A DNA stretch of 41,874 bases from a virus. The stretch covers positions 1-41,874 of the IMG/VR virus record IMGVR_UViG_3300008121_000004. The stretch is one strand, 5' to 3'. Positions 29,834 through 38,756 of this stretch are shown piece after piece. Below the pieces are notes generated by a model. The model searched no databases and was not told the origin of the DNA. It worked only from the letters and a program-made list of their open reading frames with translations. The position numbers and the translations under genes were made by a program. Each line of letters begins with the position of its first letter. Within the stretch, counting starts at the first letter, position 1.

Positions 29834-30979
29834 ATGGCTTACTGGCCTTTTCCAAATGGAATGAACGGAATCGCTCCGGCTTATTTCCAAGCTAAAATTG
29901 ACGAATTTCTTTTTAAAACTTATCTTCAATCATCTCCTTTTACGATGTTGTCTGGCAGTAATGACTCTAATGCAATTAGCGTTAAGGGCATTGAAAACAG
30001 CAAGGGCGGTGCCGCTGTCTTTGGTCGCTTGCAACCAACAGATTTCACAAGGCCTATCCTCAATGATGATCAGGTTAGAGGTATAGACCGTTTCCAGAAA
30101 ACAGATACCATGCTGGTGGATGCTGACAAGATTACTTTCAAGCTTGACCGCCGTAATATCTCGATTGAAGAGTTTGCCTCCAAGATTCATTTAACCCAAA
30201 ACCAAGCTCAACGGTTAGCTGAAGATCACCGTCAATATAAAGATCTAAAAATCTTCCAATCAGCGATGACAGGCTTGTATACTGCTTCTGTCCCTGGATC
30301 TGCACCTCAGGTTGCTCGTGCTATTGCGGGTAATATTGTAGCCGGTCAAGCGGCTGACGGTATTTATACATATGCTAATAACGTCACTCTTCCTGACTCT
30401 TTAGCAGCCTCTATGCCCCTTAACCGTGCGGCACAACACAAAATGTCCTGGGATCATATCCAACGTCTGTTGATGCTCTCTAAGACACGGTACTCCGGGA
30501 CAGATCCATTGCAACCGATGTCGGTGACTCAGTTTAATGGTTGGGATGCGCCAAAGTACATGTTGTATATGACGTCTACCGCCGCTAATAACCTGAAAAA
30601 TGACCCTAAGTTCATTGAATATAACTATAAACGAAGCCTTAATCTTCCGGGTCAAGGAAACCCGATTATCGGTGGTGAATTTATAGGTCGTGTGGGTAAC
30701 TGTGAATGTATTGAAGTCACCGCGATGAATCATCCATTGCTCTATCTCCCGAATGCCGACGGAACACCTAATACAGTTGAATGGTCGTTGATGTTTGGTC
30801 GCGGTGCCTGGGGGATGTTCCAAAAAACAGGTCTGACTTATATCGAAGAAACAGACAAAGTTGAAGATAGCGGCTTTCATTTAGCGCGTCAGTTTATGGG
30901 CGTTAAACCTTTAATCTTCCCAAATTCTTTGGCGCAGCCTATTGAACAAGGTATTATTCACTCATTTACACGGAGCTAA
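29834..30979 (+). CDS. Major capsid protein
   Basis: This gene encodes 381 residues. The blocks LDRRNISIEEFASKIHLTQN (about 103-122), FQSAMTGLYTA, and the later PNTVEWSLMFGRGAWGMFQK fit phage coat proteins; its place after the scaffold, separate strong promoter and AAGGTG ribosome site support the call. HK97-type folding is expected from the portal/terminase lineage, but no specific family can be assigned by eye. No maturation protease gene is present. Confidence 0.85.
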   Translation: MAYWPFPNGMNGIAPAYFQAKIDEFLFKTYLQSSPFTMLSGSNDSNAISVKGIENSKGGAAVFGRLQPTDFTRPILNDDQVRGIDRFQKTDTMLVDADKITFKLDRRNISIEEFASKIHLTQNQAQRLAEDHRQYKDLKIFQSAMTGLYTASVPGSAPQVARAIAGNIVAGQAADGIYTYANNVTLPDSLAASMPLNRAAQHKMSWDHIQRLLMLSKTRYSGTDPLQPMSVTQFNGWDAPKYMLYMTSTAANNLKNDPKFIEYNYKRSLNLPGQGNPIIGGEFIGRVGNCECIEVTAMNHPLLYLPNADGTPNTVEWSLMFGRGAWGMFQKTGLTYIEETDKVEDSGFHLARQFMGVKPLIFPNSLAQPIEQGIIHSFTRS

Positions 30980-30981
30980 AC

Positions 30982-31314
30982 ATGGTTGCCTCAGTTAAAA
31001 CCTACGCTTACACATTAACCGTCGCCAACAGGATTCCACAAGATACGGCAATCACTGTTGATTCCGGTGCTTTAACCTCAGTCAATATTAAATTAGTGAC
31101 ACCTATTGCTGATGGGGAAACCGTCGTGGTTTTTAAAAGAAATCGGACGATTACAAGGATTTTAAATTCACAAGTCATCGATATTGCAGCAGGTGTTCTG
31201 ATCGCTAATCATGAATTTTCTGTAACGGCAGATGGGATGGGGATCGCTGTAACGGCCGTAGCAGAGATTCCCATCACGGCTTACATTCGTTTATCGTTCT
31301 TAATGAGTAACTAA
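30982..31314 (+). CDS. Small beta-rich head protein (decoration candidate)
   Basis: This gene encodes 110 residues, almost entirely beta-strand pattern (YAYTLTVANRIPQDTAITVD, GETVVVFKRNRTITRILN). It begins two bases after the coat gene and ends two bases before the connector. A head decoration or fibre-attachment protein is likely from position and composition; no family is recognised. Confidence 0.7.
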   Translation: MVASVKTYAYTLTVANRIPQDTAITVDSGALTSVNIKLVTPIADGETVVVFKRNRTITRILNSQVIDIAAGVLIANHEFSVTADGMGIAVTAVAEIPITAYIRLSFLMSN

Positions 31315-31316
31315 GA

Positions 31317-31979
31317 ATGGCCACTGTTTCGGAAATTTTGGACAACGTGATTAACCTCAGTGTGGGCATCAATGATGTCGACACTGAGGAGAAAGGGAAG
31401 TTCCTCAAATATCTGAATATGGCGTGTCATGAGCTTTATCGTCTCACAGCCCCGCTCGATGACAACCTCTCAGTAACTCATTTGGCAAATGGTTTTGATG
31501 AGACGACGGGGATTGAACTTTATGATACCGATGAAAGAAGAATCAGTATTCTCAACGTTCGGAATGTCAGAACAAATCGCATTATCTTTGAACGGGTTCC
31601 CTACCTCTTCTTGCAAGAGAAAAAGTTTTTGAATGAATCTTACCGCCCTATCTACTGTGTCCAAAATAATGTGATCACAATCTACTCTAACCTTGCAAAG
31701 CCTTACGATGTGTTTATCGGATATGTCCCGGATTTCATTGATTTGCAGGAAGAATCAATAGGGTCGTTTCCTCATACGACAATTCCTTTTCGTCCCTCCT
31801 TTCAAAACCTGTTGGTCTACGGCACCCTTTATTACGTCTATCAGGATATGGATGGGTTTAAGTCTAGCATTAAGGAATCAATTGCTGTTGATGAATGGAC
31901 AAAGGGGAAAATGAGATATTCCAATTATTTGTTAAACACATGGCCTTTAGCTCATCCTCTGACCGGTGATCGGGTTTAG
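31317..31979 (+). CDS. Head-tail connector/adaptor protein (P22 gp4-like)
   Basis: This gene encodes 220 residues. An N-terminal helical start (VSEILDNVINLSVGINDVDT, FLKYLNMACHELYRLT) and beta-rich middle with the C-terminal FQNLLVYGTLYYVYQDMDGF are the layout of podovirus adaptors that close the portal vertex after packaging. Location between the head gene and the large stabilisation protein agrees. The family call is by architecture. Confidence 0.78.
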   Translation: MATVSEILDNVINLSVGINDVDTEEKGKFLKYLNMACHELYRLTAPLDDNLSVTHLANGFDETTGIELYDTDERRISILNVRNVRTNRIIFERVPYLFLQEKKFLNESYRPIYCVQNNVITIYSNLAKPYDVFIGYVPDFIDLQEESIGSFPHTTIPFRPSFQNLLVYGTLYYVYQDMDGFKSSIKESIAVDEWTKGKMRYSNYLLNTWPLAHPLTGDRV

Positions 31980-31981
31980 AA

Positions 31982-34021
31982 ATGGGATTCGCCTATCAAA
32001 ACTTTGATCAAGCTCACATTCACTTTCCTTATAAAGGCATGAACAGGGATATTGCTCCTTATCTGTTACCTGAGGATAATGCTTACTATTTAGAGAACTT
32101 CACCCAGGATTCTTTGGGCAACGGCACCCTTCGTTACGGCGTTAAGAACTTCGTACAGCTGTCATCGATCGATGATGGATTCATTATACGATCGTTCCCC
32201 TATGTGGCTTCAGGTAGCATCGAACAGCTTCTCTCCTATGTGAGTGTTTTTAACATCGACAACACAGCAGCTAATATCTCGGTCATCGGTAATACCGTCA
32301 CTCTGACCACAGACCGAAGAGATCTTTATTTGAATGATACGATGGTGAAAATTATCTATACGGATGCTGACCAGAACGTTGTTACTCAAAAGTTAAGAAT
32401 AGCAGGACGGACTTTCGTTGATGCTACCGGTCTCTCTTTCCAGGTTCCTGATGCTGTGTTTCCCCTTCAACAAGCCATTACTTCTATCTCTTTTTCCGTT
32501 GGCGAGCTTCATAAAACAGATATTGCCACGAAGCAATCAATACGAGTCTTTACAGGTCTTCGCGCCGACTGTATCCCAAGGTCTGTTCCGTTCACCCAAA
32601 AGCTTGTAATATGTAACGGTCTGGATCCTCTGATGCAATGGGACGGGACAACAGCATCAATTATTTATGAATGGGTAAAGGAAAAGGCAACAACCTTTGT
32701 TAAAGTCAATGATTTTACGCTTCAATTCACCTGCACTTTAAATCCGGCTAAATACCTTCAGGCGACAAGTATTTTCTTCAATGCTCTTGAATTCCCCATT
32801 CAAAACAGCAATGTTGTCGGCAATATTGTCACCTTAACGCTGGCAAACCTTATCGGCAACCTCCCTCAAATAGTTTTCTTCAAGTCATATCCACCACGAT
32901 GTAATTTTCTGTATGTGGCTCAAGACCGTCTATGGGGTTTGGGTCAAGGAGCAGCCGGTATTGAGGTTAGATCTCCTAATGAATCCATGAGAGTTTACCG
33001 TACCAAAAAACCCAATATGCTCAATAGTTGGCTGACAGAAGAAACGCAAGATGTCGAGCCGCTGGACTTATCAAATAAACACGGTGTTGTTGATAATCTA
33101 GAGGCCATTGCTCAAGGGGGATCTAATCTTGTTTTTATCGGACGTGAGAAGACCCAAGTCTATACGGGTCTGGTTGCCGACAATACATTCAGTTGGCACT
33201 CAACAGTCTCTTCAGGAGCTATCCACGGCGATCTGGTTTTTGAACTTGCCAATGATATCTTCTTTATTGATGCCGGTGGACTTCATTCATTTTCGACCCT
33301 TAATATCGGTAATCAGTTTGCCTCGAGTACCATCACTGCCATTAATTCCCTTCTGAAAGAACAAGTGGTTTATGCCTTACAGTCCAATGTTCTCTACAGA
33401 TCAAGTTTCGTCTTTCTTTATAAACTCGGGGCTTTTCTGGGAATCAAGATTGGGGATAGTGTGCTTAATCATGCTCTATTTTCCACACAACCCAACTTCT
33501 TTTCTCTGTTTTCCGGTGATTTTGAGTCTAATCATATTGTCCATTTGGGGAATCGGCTGTTCATTCTCAAAAACAGAAGTATTCTAGTTTACGGCGATGG
33601 AAGAGACGGAAGCCCTAAAGCCTATTCTGATTATGGGACTGACAATAAGGGGCTGGCGATTGTTGGCTCCTGGCACCAACCCTTTAATCAATCAAATAGA
33701 GAGCTTTCCACCAGCTACCGAGTCTCCTGCCTTGCTGATTACGCCAATACCTTCATTGAAGATTCCGGCAACGGTGTTTTTGTTGAATTGTTTAATGAGC
33801 GGCCTAAATCAACTTCTTTTCGAAAACAGGCTCTCTTAACCTTAAGAAAAGAAGTATTAAAGGGCAATATCTGCGACATTGAATTCAACGGTGAATTTAA
33901 AACACTTTCACGGGAATTAAAGAAAAGAGGAGCAGATCCCTGGTTATTCCTCTCTGTTATCTCAAGGGGGAGTTATTTTTCAATCAAAAAAGTTATTTTT
34001 TATGGAAGGCGAGATCGCTAA
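31982..34021 (+). CDS. Tail hub/packaged-DNA stabilisation protein (P22 gp10-like)
   Basis: This gene encodes 679 residues. It opens with KGMNRDIAPYLLPEDNAYYL and ENFTQDSLGNGTLRYGVKNF, the typical start of podovirus stabilisation/hub proteins. The rest is beta-rich with recurring blocks (PRCNFLYVAQDRLWGLG, VDNLEAIAQGGSNLVFIGRE, HGDLVFELANDIFFIDAGGL) consistent with a propeller-like fold. Such proteins plug the portal-adaptor channel and bind fibres or needle. Its stop overlaps the fibre start (TAATG). Confidence 0.8.
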   Translation: MGFAYQNFDQAHIHFPYKGMNRDIAPYLLPEDNAYYLENFTQDSLGNGTLRYGVKNFVQLSSIDDGFIIRSFPYVASGSIEQLLSYVSVFNIDNTAANISVIGNTVTLTTDRRDLYLNDTMVKIIYTDADQNVVTQKLRIAGRTFVDATGLSFQVPDAVFPLQQAITSISFSVGELHKTDIATKQSIRVFTGLRADCIPRSVPFTQKLVICNGLDPLMQWDGTTASIIYEWVKEKATTFVKVNDFTLQFTCTLNPAKYLQATSIFFNALEFPIQNSNVVGNIVTLTLANLIGNLPQIVFFKSYPPRCNFLYVAQDRLWGLGQGAAGIEVRSPNESMRVYRTKKPNMLNSWLTEETQDVEPLDLSNKHGVVDNLEAIAQGGSNLVFIGREKTQVYTGLVADNTFSWHSTVSSGAIHGDLVFELANDIFFIDAGGLHSFSTLNIGNQFASSTITAINSLLKEQVVYALQSNVLYRSSFVFLYKLGAFLGIKIGDSVLNHALFSTQPNFFSLFSGDFESNHIVHLGNRLFILKNRSILVYGDGRDGSPKAYSDYGTDNKGLAIVGSWHQPFNQSNRELSTSYRVSCLADYANTFIEDSGNGVFVELFNERPKSTSFRKQALLTLRKEVLKGNICDIEFNGEFKTLSRELKKRGADPWLFLSVISRGSYFSIKKVIFYGRRDR

Positions 34022-35520
34022 TGGCTTTTGCACGACAAAACCCCCATCTTTTTACCTCAACCAATGCTAATAAAGCCAGTATAGACACTGAATTAAATAC
34101 GCAAACTCAGTGGATTAACGCAACCGACAAAAAGATTGATGACGTGGCTGCTGCCGGCATTCCCGGTGTCACCGACCTTTCTAATATCGGTAAAATTCCT
34201 TTTACTGATGGATATACGATTGAGTGGGGGAAGCTCACATTAGATTACGTTCAGCCTGCCTCTCTTAATGAGACGATATTTCAAGATTCAAGTATTACGC
34301 AAAGGGTGTTGGGCAATATATGTGTTGGAACACCGCAACTTCAAGCTTCATGCGTAATAGCTGAGAAATTAGCTCTCAATTCAGTGACTCCTACAAAAAT
34401 ACCTGAAAACTCTATTCCAGTATCTAAATTACGTTCTAATGGTCACGCTTGTTTTTTAATCGGAAATAGTAACGATCATACCTATAATGAGCTTGTAGCG
34501 ACAGCATATCAAATTCCAACGGGTCTTCCCGGTGGCACAGCTCCATCGATGCAACCATTGAGTGTCATTTGGAATGCCCAAACGAACAACAGTCTTAGTG
34601 GAAACAAAATCGCTTTGAAAGGCCTTGTCGGTGGGCAACTTGCTGATTCAACGATTACAGCCACTCAAATCGCTGATGCGAATGTCACAACCGCTAAAAT
34701 TGCCAACAATGCCGTCACAACCACTAAAATCGCTGATGCGAATGTCACAACCACTAAAATTGCCAACAATGCCGTCACAACCGCTAAAATCGCTGATGCG
34801 AATGTCACAACCGCTAAAATTGCCAATAACAGCATCATAACTAGCCACCTAGTGAACAATGCGGTGACAGGTGATAAAGTCGCCGATTTAACACTGCCCT
34901 ACACTGCTCTTCAGGCGGCAGGCAGTGTGTCTATGCTAGCAAGCCGCACAGATTTCAATAACGGACGTATCTACGCCATGATAATGACGGATTGGTGTGT
35001 GCCTGTCACAAGACCTGGTCAGCCATATGTCAGTTCAGTTGCCCTTAACGAGGTGTTCAACAATAGCGCAAACAATGCTTTCAATGGTGTTAAGCTGCAG
35101 AATGCAACGATTGATGGTGCTAAACTCATTGATAACTCTGTTAATGGTTCTAAAATGGTCAATAGCACCGTTTCTGGATCCAAGCTGATAGATGGGTCAG
35201 TGTCTACCACCAAACTGAGTGGGACTGCACAGTTTATCCCTTTCGCCATGGGGTATTACGTTGCTAGTGGAGGACTTCAAAAAGGAATTGGCGTTCAATC
35301 CGTCGCCCCTATAAGCACTGGCATGTACCAAGTGACCTTTAATGCAGAAGCCAATGATGCTAATTACATTGTATTATTGGGAGCTGACAATCCGAACAGT
35401 CCCGGAGCCATCTATTCTGCAGAAGTATTTTCTCGTACAACTACAGGATTCATCATTAGAACAGGATTTAATAATACAGCTGTTGCTTCAAGTTTCAATT
35501 TTCTGGTCTATGAGTTTTAA
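34021..35520 (+). CDS. Tail needle or central fibre with tandem repeats
   Basis: This gene encodes 499 residues. A conserved N-terminus (about 1-60) is followed by TIEWGKLTLDY and then many short hydrophobic-phased repeats: IADANVTTAKIANNAVTT units (about residues 217-275) and GAKLIDNSVNGSKMVNSTVS units (about 364-395), as in triple-stranded beta-helix or needle shafts. A globular C-terminal domain (about 415-499) ends in SSFNFLVYEF and could bind receptor. Encoded right after the hub, it is probably the central tail fibre or needle; a role for the separate fibre cluster at 5-8.6 kb would then be side fibres. Confidence 0.78.
   Translation: MAFARQNPHLFTSTNANKASIDTELNTQTQWINATDKKIDDVAAAGIPGVTDLSNIGKIPFTDGYTIEWGKLTLDYVQPASLNETIFQDSSITQRVLGNICVGTPQLQASCVIAEKLALNSVTPTKIPENSIPVSKLRSNGHACFLIGNSNDHTYNELVATAYQIPTGLPGGTAPSMQPLSVIWNAQTNNSLSGNKIALKGLVGGQLADSTITATQIADANVTTAKIANNAVTTTKIADANVTTTKIANNAVTTAKIADANVTTAKIANNSIITSHLVNNAVTGDKVADLTLPYTALQAAGSVSMLASRTDFNNGRIYAMIMTDWCVPVTRPGQPYVSSVALNEVFNNSANNAFNGVKLQNATIDGAKLIDNSVNGSKMVNSTVSGSKLIDGSVSTTKLSGTAQFIPFAMGYYVASGGLQKGIGVQSVAPISTGMYQVTFNAEANDANYIVLLGADNPNSPGAIYSAEVFSRTTTGFIIRTGFNNTAVASSFNFLVYEF
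34666..34830 (+). repeat. 60-bp tandem repeat in the needle/fibre gene
   Basis: A 60-bp unit (ATCGCTGATGCGAATGTCAC onward) occurs nearly three times in a row, differing mainly in an A/G at the (T/A)CTAAA-type codons. Near-identical units invite slippage or recombination that changes the shaft length in 20-residue steps. Confidence 0.9.
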
Positions 35521-35521
35521 A

Positions 35522-35905
35522 ATGATATTTTTTTTTCATGAAATTTCATCACTGGAAACAAAACAATCTTTTCCTGATTTCTGGGATGAAAACGGTAAAT
35601 TTTTTATCATTGAGCGAGACGGTGAAGAAGCGGGGCTATACGCTATCACCGATTGCGACCTTGGGAGAGCTGAGGTTTTCTTAACCGTTTTTCCTAAATT
35701 CAGGTTTAAAATAATTAATAAATCAACAATCAACTTCATGATGAACAAACCATTTTCATATGGATTCACAGAAGTATGGACGTGGACGACATGGAAGAGC
35801 TGGATCAAACTTATGGAACGTCTGGACGGGGTTGAGAGACAAGAACACGGACCGTCCTGGTCACAAGACACAAATAAAACATGGTTTAAAAGGACAAATA
35901 TATAA
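35522..35905 (+). CDS. GNAT-like small protein
   Basis: This gene encodes 127 residues from the ATG at 35522; an ATG at 35510 overlapping the fibre stop is an alternative, and longer readings lie in the shadow of the fibre gene. The order of segments FFIIERDGEEAGLYAITDCD, RAEVFLTVFPKFRFK, and FTEVWTWTTWKSWIKLMERL follows the GNAT acetyltransferase fold (strands, acetyl-CoA loop, helix), a family often found among podovirus tail genes. The usual acetyl-CoA loop Gly residues are not evident, so it may bind but not catalyse. The substrate is unknown. Confidence 0.7.
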   Translation: MIFFFHEISSLETKQSFPDFWDENGKFFIIERDGEEAGLYAITDCDLGRAEVFLTVFPKFRFKIINKSTINFMMNKPFSYGFTEVWTWTTWKSWIKLMERLDGVERQEHGPSWSQDTNKTWFKRTNI

Positions 35906-37371
35906 TGTGCGGTAGATCTGATGCGCCTAAGGCTCCTCAACTAAAACAACCTACTTTTTCAGCTCCTAATTTTGAGGCGAGACCCTACCAAGACCCAGGA
36001 TTTAACGTTCCTCAGTATCAGAGTCCAGGTGACGTTGCACCCTACATGGATCCAAAGTTTAATGTTGATAGGGTTGAAAGAGCTCCAGACCCCCGAGAGA
36101 TGAGCGAATTCTTTAATATGATTACGGGTACTAAATTTTCCCGAAGCCAAATGAGGGGAACCGATGGAAGACCAACCTCGAGAACCTCCGTTGAAAGAAT
36201 CAGAAATCAAGCAGAACAAGCTTTTATAAGTGGTTTGGAGGAAGCGATGAGAGAGACAATGCAAGGCATTCAGCAGTTATCCAAAACACGCCCGGATGTT
36301 GTTCAAAGGTTCATGCCTTTCATTAATACCATCGGAAACCTTAATCAAGAAACGGTTGCCGATGTCAATAGAATTGCCGGATTTCAAGGATTTCAAGAAG
36401 ATGTCAATCGGTTCAGAGCGATGTCCAGAGCTTATGTCGAGGAGAACTTTGATCGGCAAGCTCGGGCTCTTGAAGATAGTTTAGCTCAAAGAGGGTTATC
36501 TCACTCTCCCGAAGGAAGTGCAGCTAGGAGAAATCTTGAACAAAGCTTCAACAAATCGATAAGAGACAATGATTTTGAATCGATTCAAAAGAGTCGTGAT
36601 TTCGCGGCTCAGGAATTTAAAGATCAAAAAAGTCGGTTTGATGTGAGGCAAACGGGTCGTGATCGCCTCGCTCAAGGGGCTGAAGCAGAATACAATTTGA
36701 TGCGCCAATATGACGCTGATCTAGAAGCTGATAGGACTCTGCGTTTCCAAGAACAAGGAAGCCTACTCAATACCCAGAATGCTCTTTTAAAAGATGATTT
36801 TAATCGTGGAATGAGCGGGAATGTTGAAGGTCATGCACTCGGTCTTTATGGTACAGACAATCAGATACAAAACCAAGCATATGCCAACAAGGTTCATCAA
36901 TTCGGCGCTGATTTGAATCATAATCAAGGACAGCTTGATGCATCCGGAAGAGCCTTTACTGCTGGCCTACAAGCTAATCAACAAACACAAAATAACAACC
37001 AACACCGGTTCGCTAATGCCTTAGCATTACAGGCAGCCAGAGCTGGTCATAACACGAATACGTTTAATAATGGGATGAATTATCAGCTGGGAAGACAACA
37101 GAATCATCAGTCTCAACTTGCTCACTACGATGCCGGAAATGCGACAACTTATCGAAACTACGATATGGCCATGCAACAGCATAATGCCGATAATCAACCT
37201 GGATTTTTCCAGCAAGCCGTTGGATTAGCAGGAACACTTGGAGCCGCTTATCTAGGTGGTCCAGCGATGCTGTCGACTGGTGGTTTAACCGGGGCTGGGT
37301 TGGGCGGACTCATGTCAACCATGACAGGTGGTCAGCCTAATAATAGAAGAAATATAAATCAATTAGGGTGA
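35905..37371 (+). CDS. Internal virion/DNA-ejection protein 1
   Basis: This gene encodes 488 residues. A Pro/Gln-rich N-terminus (MCGRSDAPKAPQLKQPTF) resembles those of other podovirus internal proteins; a long helical, Gln/Asn/Arg-rich body follows (about 100-420), and a Gly/Ala/Leu hydrophobic segment near the end (FFQQAVGLAGTLGAAYLGGP) could insert in a membrane. It overlaps the GNAT-like gene (TAATG) and the next gene. Three such large proteins in a row match P22 gp7-20-16 or T7 gp14-15-16, which are ejected to form a channel across the envelope. Confidence 0.78.
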   Translation: MCGRSDAPKAPQLKQPTFSAPNFEARPYQDPGFNVPQYQSPGDVAPYMDPKFNVDRVERAPDPREMSEFFNMITGTKFSRSQMRGTDGRPTSRTSVERIRNQAEQAFISGLEEAMRETMQGIQQLSKTRPDVVQRFMPFINTIGNLNQETVADVNRIAGFQGFQEDVNRFRAMSRAYVEENFDRQARALEDSLAQRGLSHSPEGSAARRNLEQSFNKSIRDNDFESIQKSRDFAAQEFKDQKSRFDVRQTGRDRLAQGAEAEYNLMRQYDADLEADRTLRFQEQGSLLNTQNALLKDDFNRGMSGNVEGHALGLYGTDNQIQNQAYANKVHQFGADLNHNQGQLDASGRAFTAGLQANQQTQNNNQHRFANALALQAARAGHNTNTFNNGMNYQLGRQQNHQSQLAHYDAGNATTYRNYDMAMQQHNADNQPGFFQQAVGLAGTLGAAYLGGPAMLSTGGLTGAGLGGLMSTMTGGQPNNRRNINQLG

Positions 37372-37379
37372 ACAAGCTA

Positions 37380-38756
37380 ATGGATAATGAGTATATCAAA
37401 ACACAAGCAGCAGGCCTTAACGCTTTAAGCTCTGCAAATAAAGCTAAATCAGCACTGTTATCCCAAGCCAATAAGGGGACAACAAGTGCAGGCCATGTTT
37501 ACTCAAAAATGAAAGAAATTGTAGGTTACAATAAAAGGCCAAAAAGCACTCTTCATGCATTGCTGGACGGTTTGTTTACGGGATTTGAGATCCATGAAAA
37601 AGGAAAGCATTACCAAACACTTCAAAAGGGCGTCGATTTTCTTACCCAGCAACAAGAAGCAGTAAACAAAGATCTTCTGATGGTTGCACAAGAGCAAGAA
37701 AAAAAACAGATGATTAGTCCTTATGCCGATAGCGCCTATAATATCACTCAATCGGGTTTATCTCCCGAACAACAACATCAAAGCTTTACGAAGCTTGTTA
37801 ATCAGGTGGTTACGGCAGGTTTACTTCCCCAAGGATCGGCGTTTGTTGCAACCGCTGGACCAAACGGGTTTCTTTTTACCCCGCCGGGAGCCGAGTCTCC
37901 TGAGTATTTTAATTATGGGAAGTATATTTCTAAAGACGCTCAAGCCTTCGTCAAACAAAACTTTGATCAAGGAATTCAACAGCAGAACGCTGATGCTCAT
38001 ATGATGAGTGCTAAAGCAAGTCATGATCGTGCAGGAATAGCCCAAAAACAATTGGAGATGCAACAAGATCCCAAATCTACACTGAATCAACTTAGGGGAG
38101 GTGAATTGGCTGTTTCTCAACAAAACTCTAATTTTTCGACAAGTACAAAAGCTAAAGCAGAGCAAGCAGGAAAAGTACAGACAGCAAAAGAAAACGCCAA
38201 GGTAATTCATAAAATATACCAAGATATGCATAATGGTGATGAGCATTTACAGCGTATAACAGAAATGCGCAATATCATTTCTTCTTCAGATAAAGCGGGA
38301 AGTGACCCATGGACAGGAGTTGTCCGTTGGTGGGCTGAGAAAACAGGCGATACATTCGATGCGGATACTATCGGACAAAATATGCTTGGCTATCTTAAAG
38401 ATCTTAAAACAATTTATGGCGGTGTCATTTCTGATAACGATATTAAAACAGCTGAAAAAACATGGCCAAAACTCTCCTCAAATAAACAAGCTGTTTTAAA
38501 TTCTATGGACAAAACGATTACAAACGTTACCAATAAAATCAATCTTTATCGTCAACAAATAGAGCTTTTCGATGAAGATAATGCAGCGAATCTTTATAGT
38601 AATAAAGCCAATACTTCTACACCAAGGGCTGTTCCTCACCAGCATGGAACGCAGGAAAAAATGTATACCGTTGAAACCCCTGACGGAGAAAAAAGGATGA
38701 TCCCTGAAAGTATGATAGATAAAGCTATCGCACAGGGCGGAAAGGTATTCGGATAA
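37380..38756 (+). CDS. Internal virion/DNA-ejection protein 2
   Basis: This gene encodes 458 residues from the ATG at 37380; a GTG at 37368 overlapping the previous stop is possible. The protein is helical and Gln/Lys-rich (LTQQQEAVNKDLLMVAQEQE), with a region at about 285-380 (SSSDKAGSDPWTGVVRWWAE, YLKDLKTIYGGVISDNDIKT) that is better conserved in style. The C-terminus is a short beta-like YTVETPDGEKRMIPESMIDK. Probable ejection protein from position between two similar genes; no family motif is certain. Confidence 0.75.
   Translation: MDNEYIKTQAAGLNALSSANKAKSALLSQANKGTTSAGHVYSKMKEIVGYNKRPKSTLHALLDGLFTGFEIHEKGKHYQTLQKGVDFLTQQQEAVNKDLLMVAQEQEKKQMISPYADSAYNITQSGLSPEQQHQSFTKLVNQVVTAGLLPQGSAFVATAGPNGFLFTPPGAESPEYFNYGKYISKDAQAFVKQNFDQGIQQQNADAHMMSAKASHDRAGIAQKQLEMQQDPKSTLNQLRGGELAVSQQNSNFSTSTKAKAEQAGKVQTAKENAKVIHKIYQDMHNGDEHLQRITEMRNIISSSDKAGSDPWTGVVRWWAEKTGDTFDADTIGQNMLGYLKDLKTIYGGVISDNDIKTAEKTWPKLSSNKQAVLNSMDKTITNVTNKINLYRQQIELFDEDNAANLYSNKANTSTPRAVPHQHGTQEKMYTVETPDGEKRMIPESMIDKAIAQGGKVFG

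Noticed and set aside
34666-34830. CRISPR-like array
   Set aside because: The repeats are contiguous, in frame and without unique spacers, so they are protein-coding repeats. I saw no CRISPR array elsewhere.
34625-34859. Open frames in other frames of the fibre repeats (both strands)
   Set aside because: They mirror the 60-bp tandem repeat and are shadows of the needle/fibre gene.
35342-35509. Longer N-terminus for the GNAT-like gene
   Set aside because: It lies wholly inside the fibre gene in another frame with no ribosome site, and the extra residues do not fit the GNAT fold.
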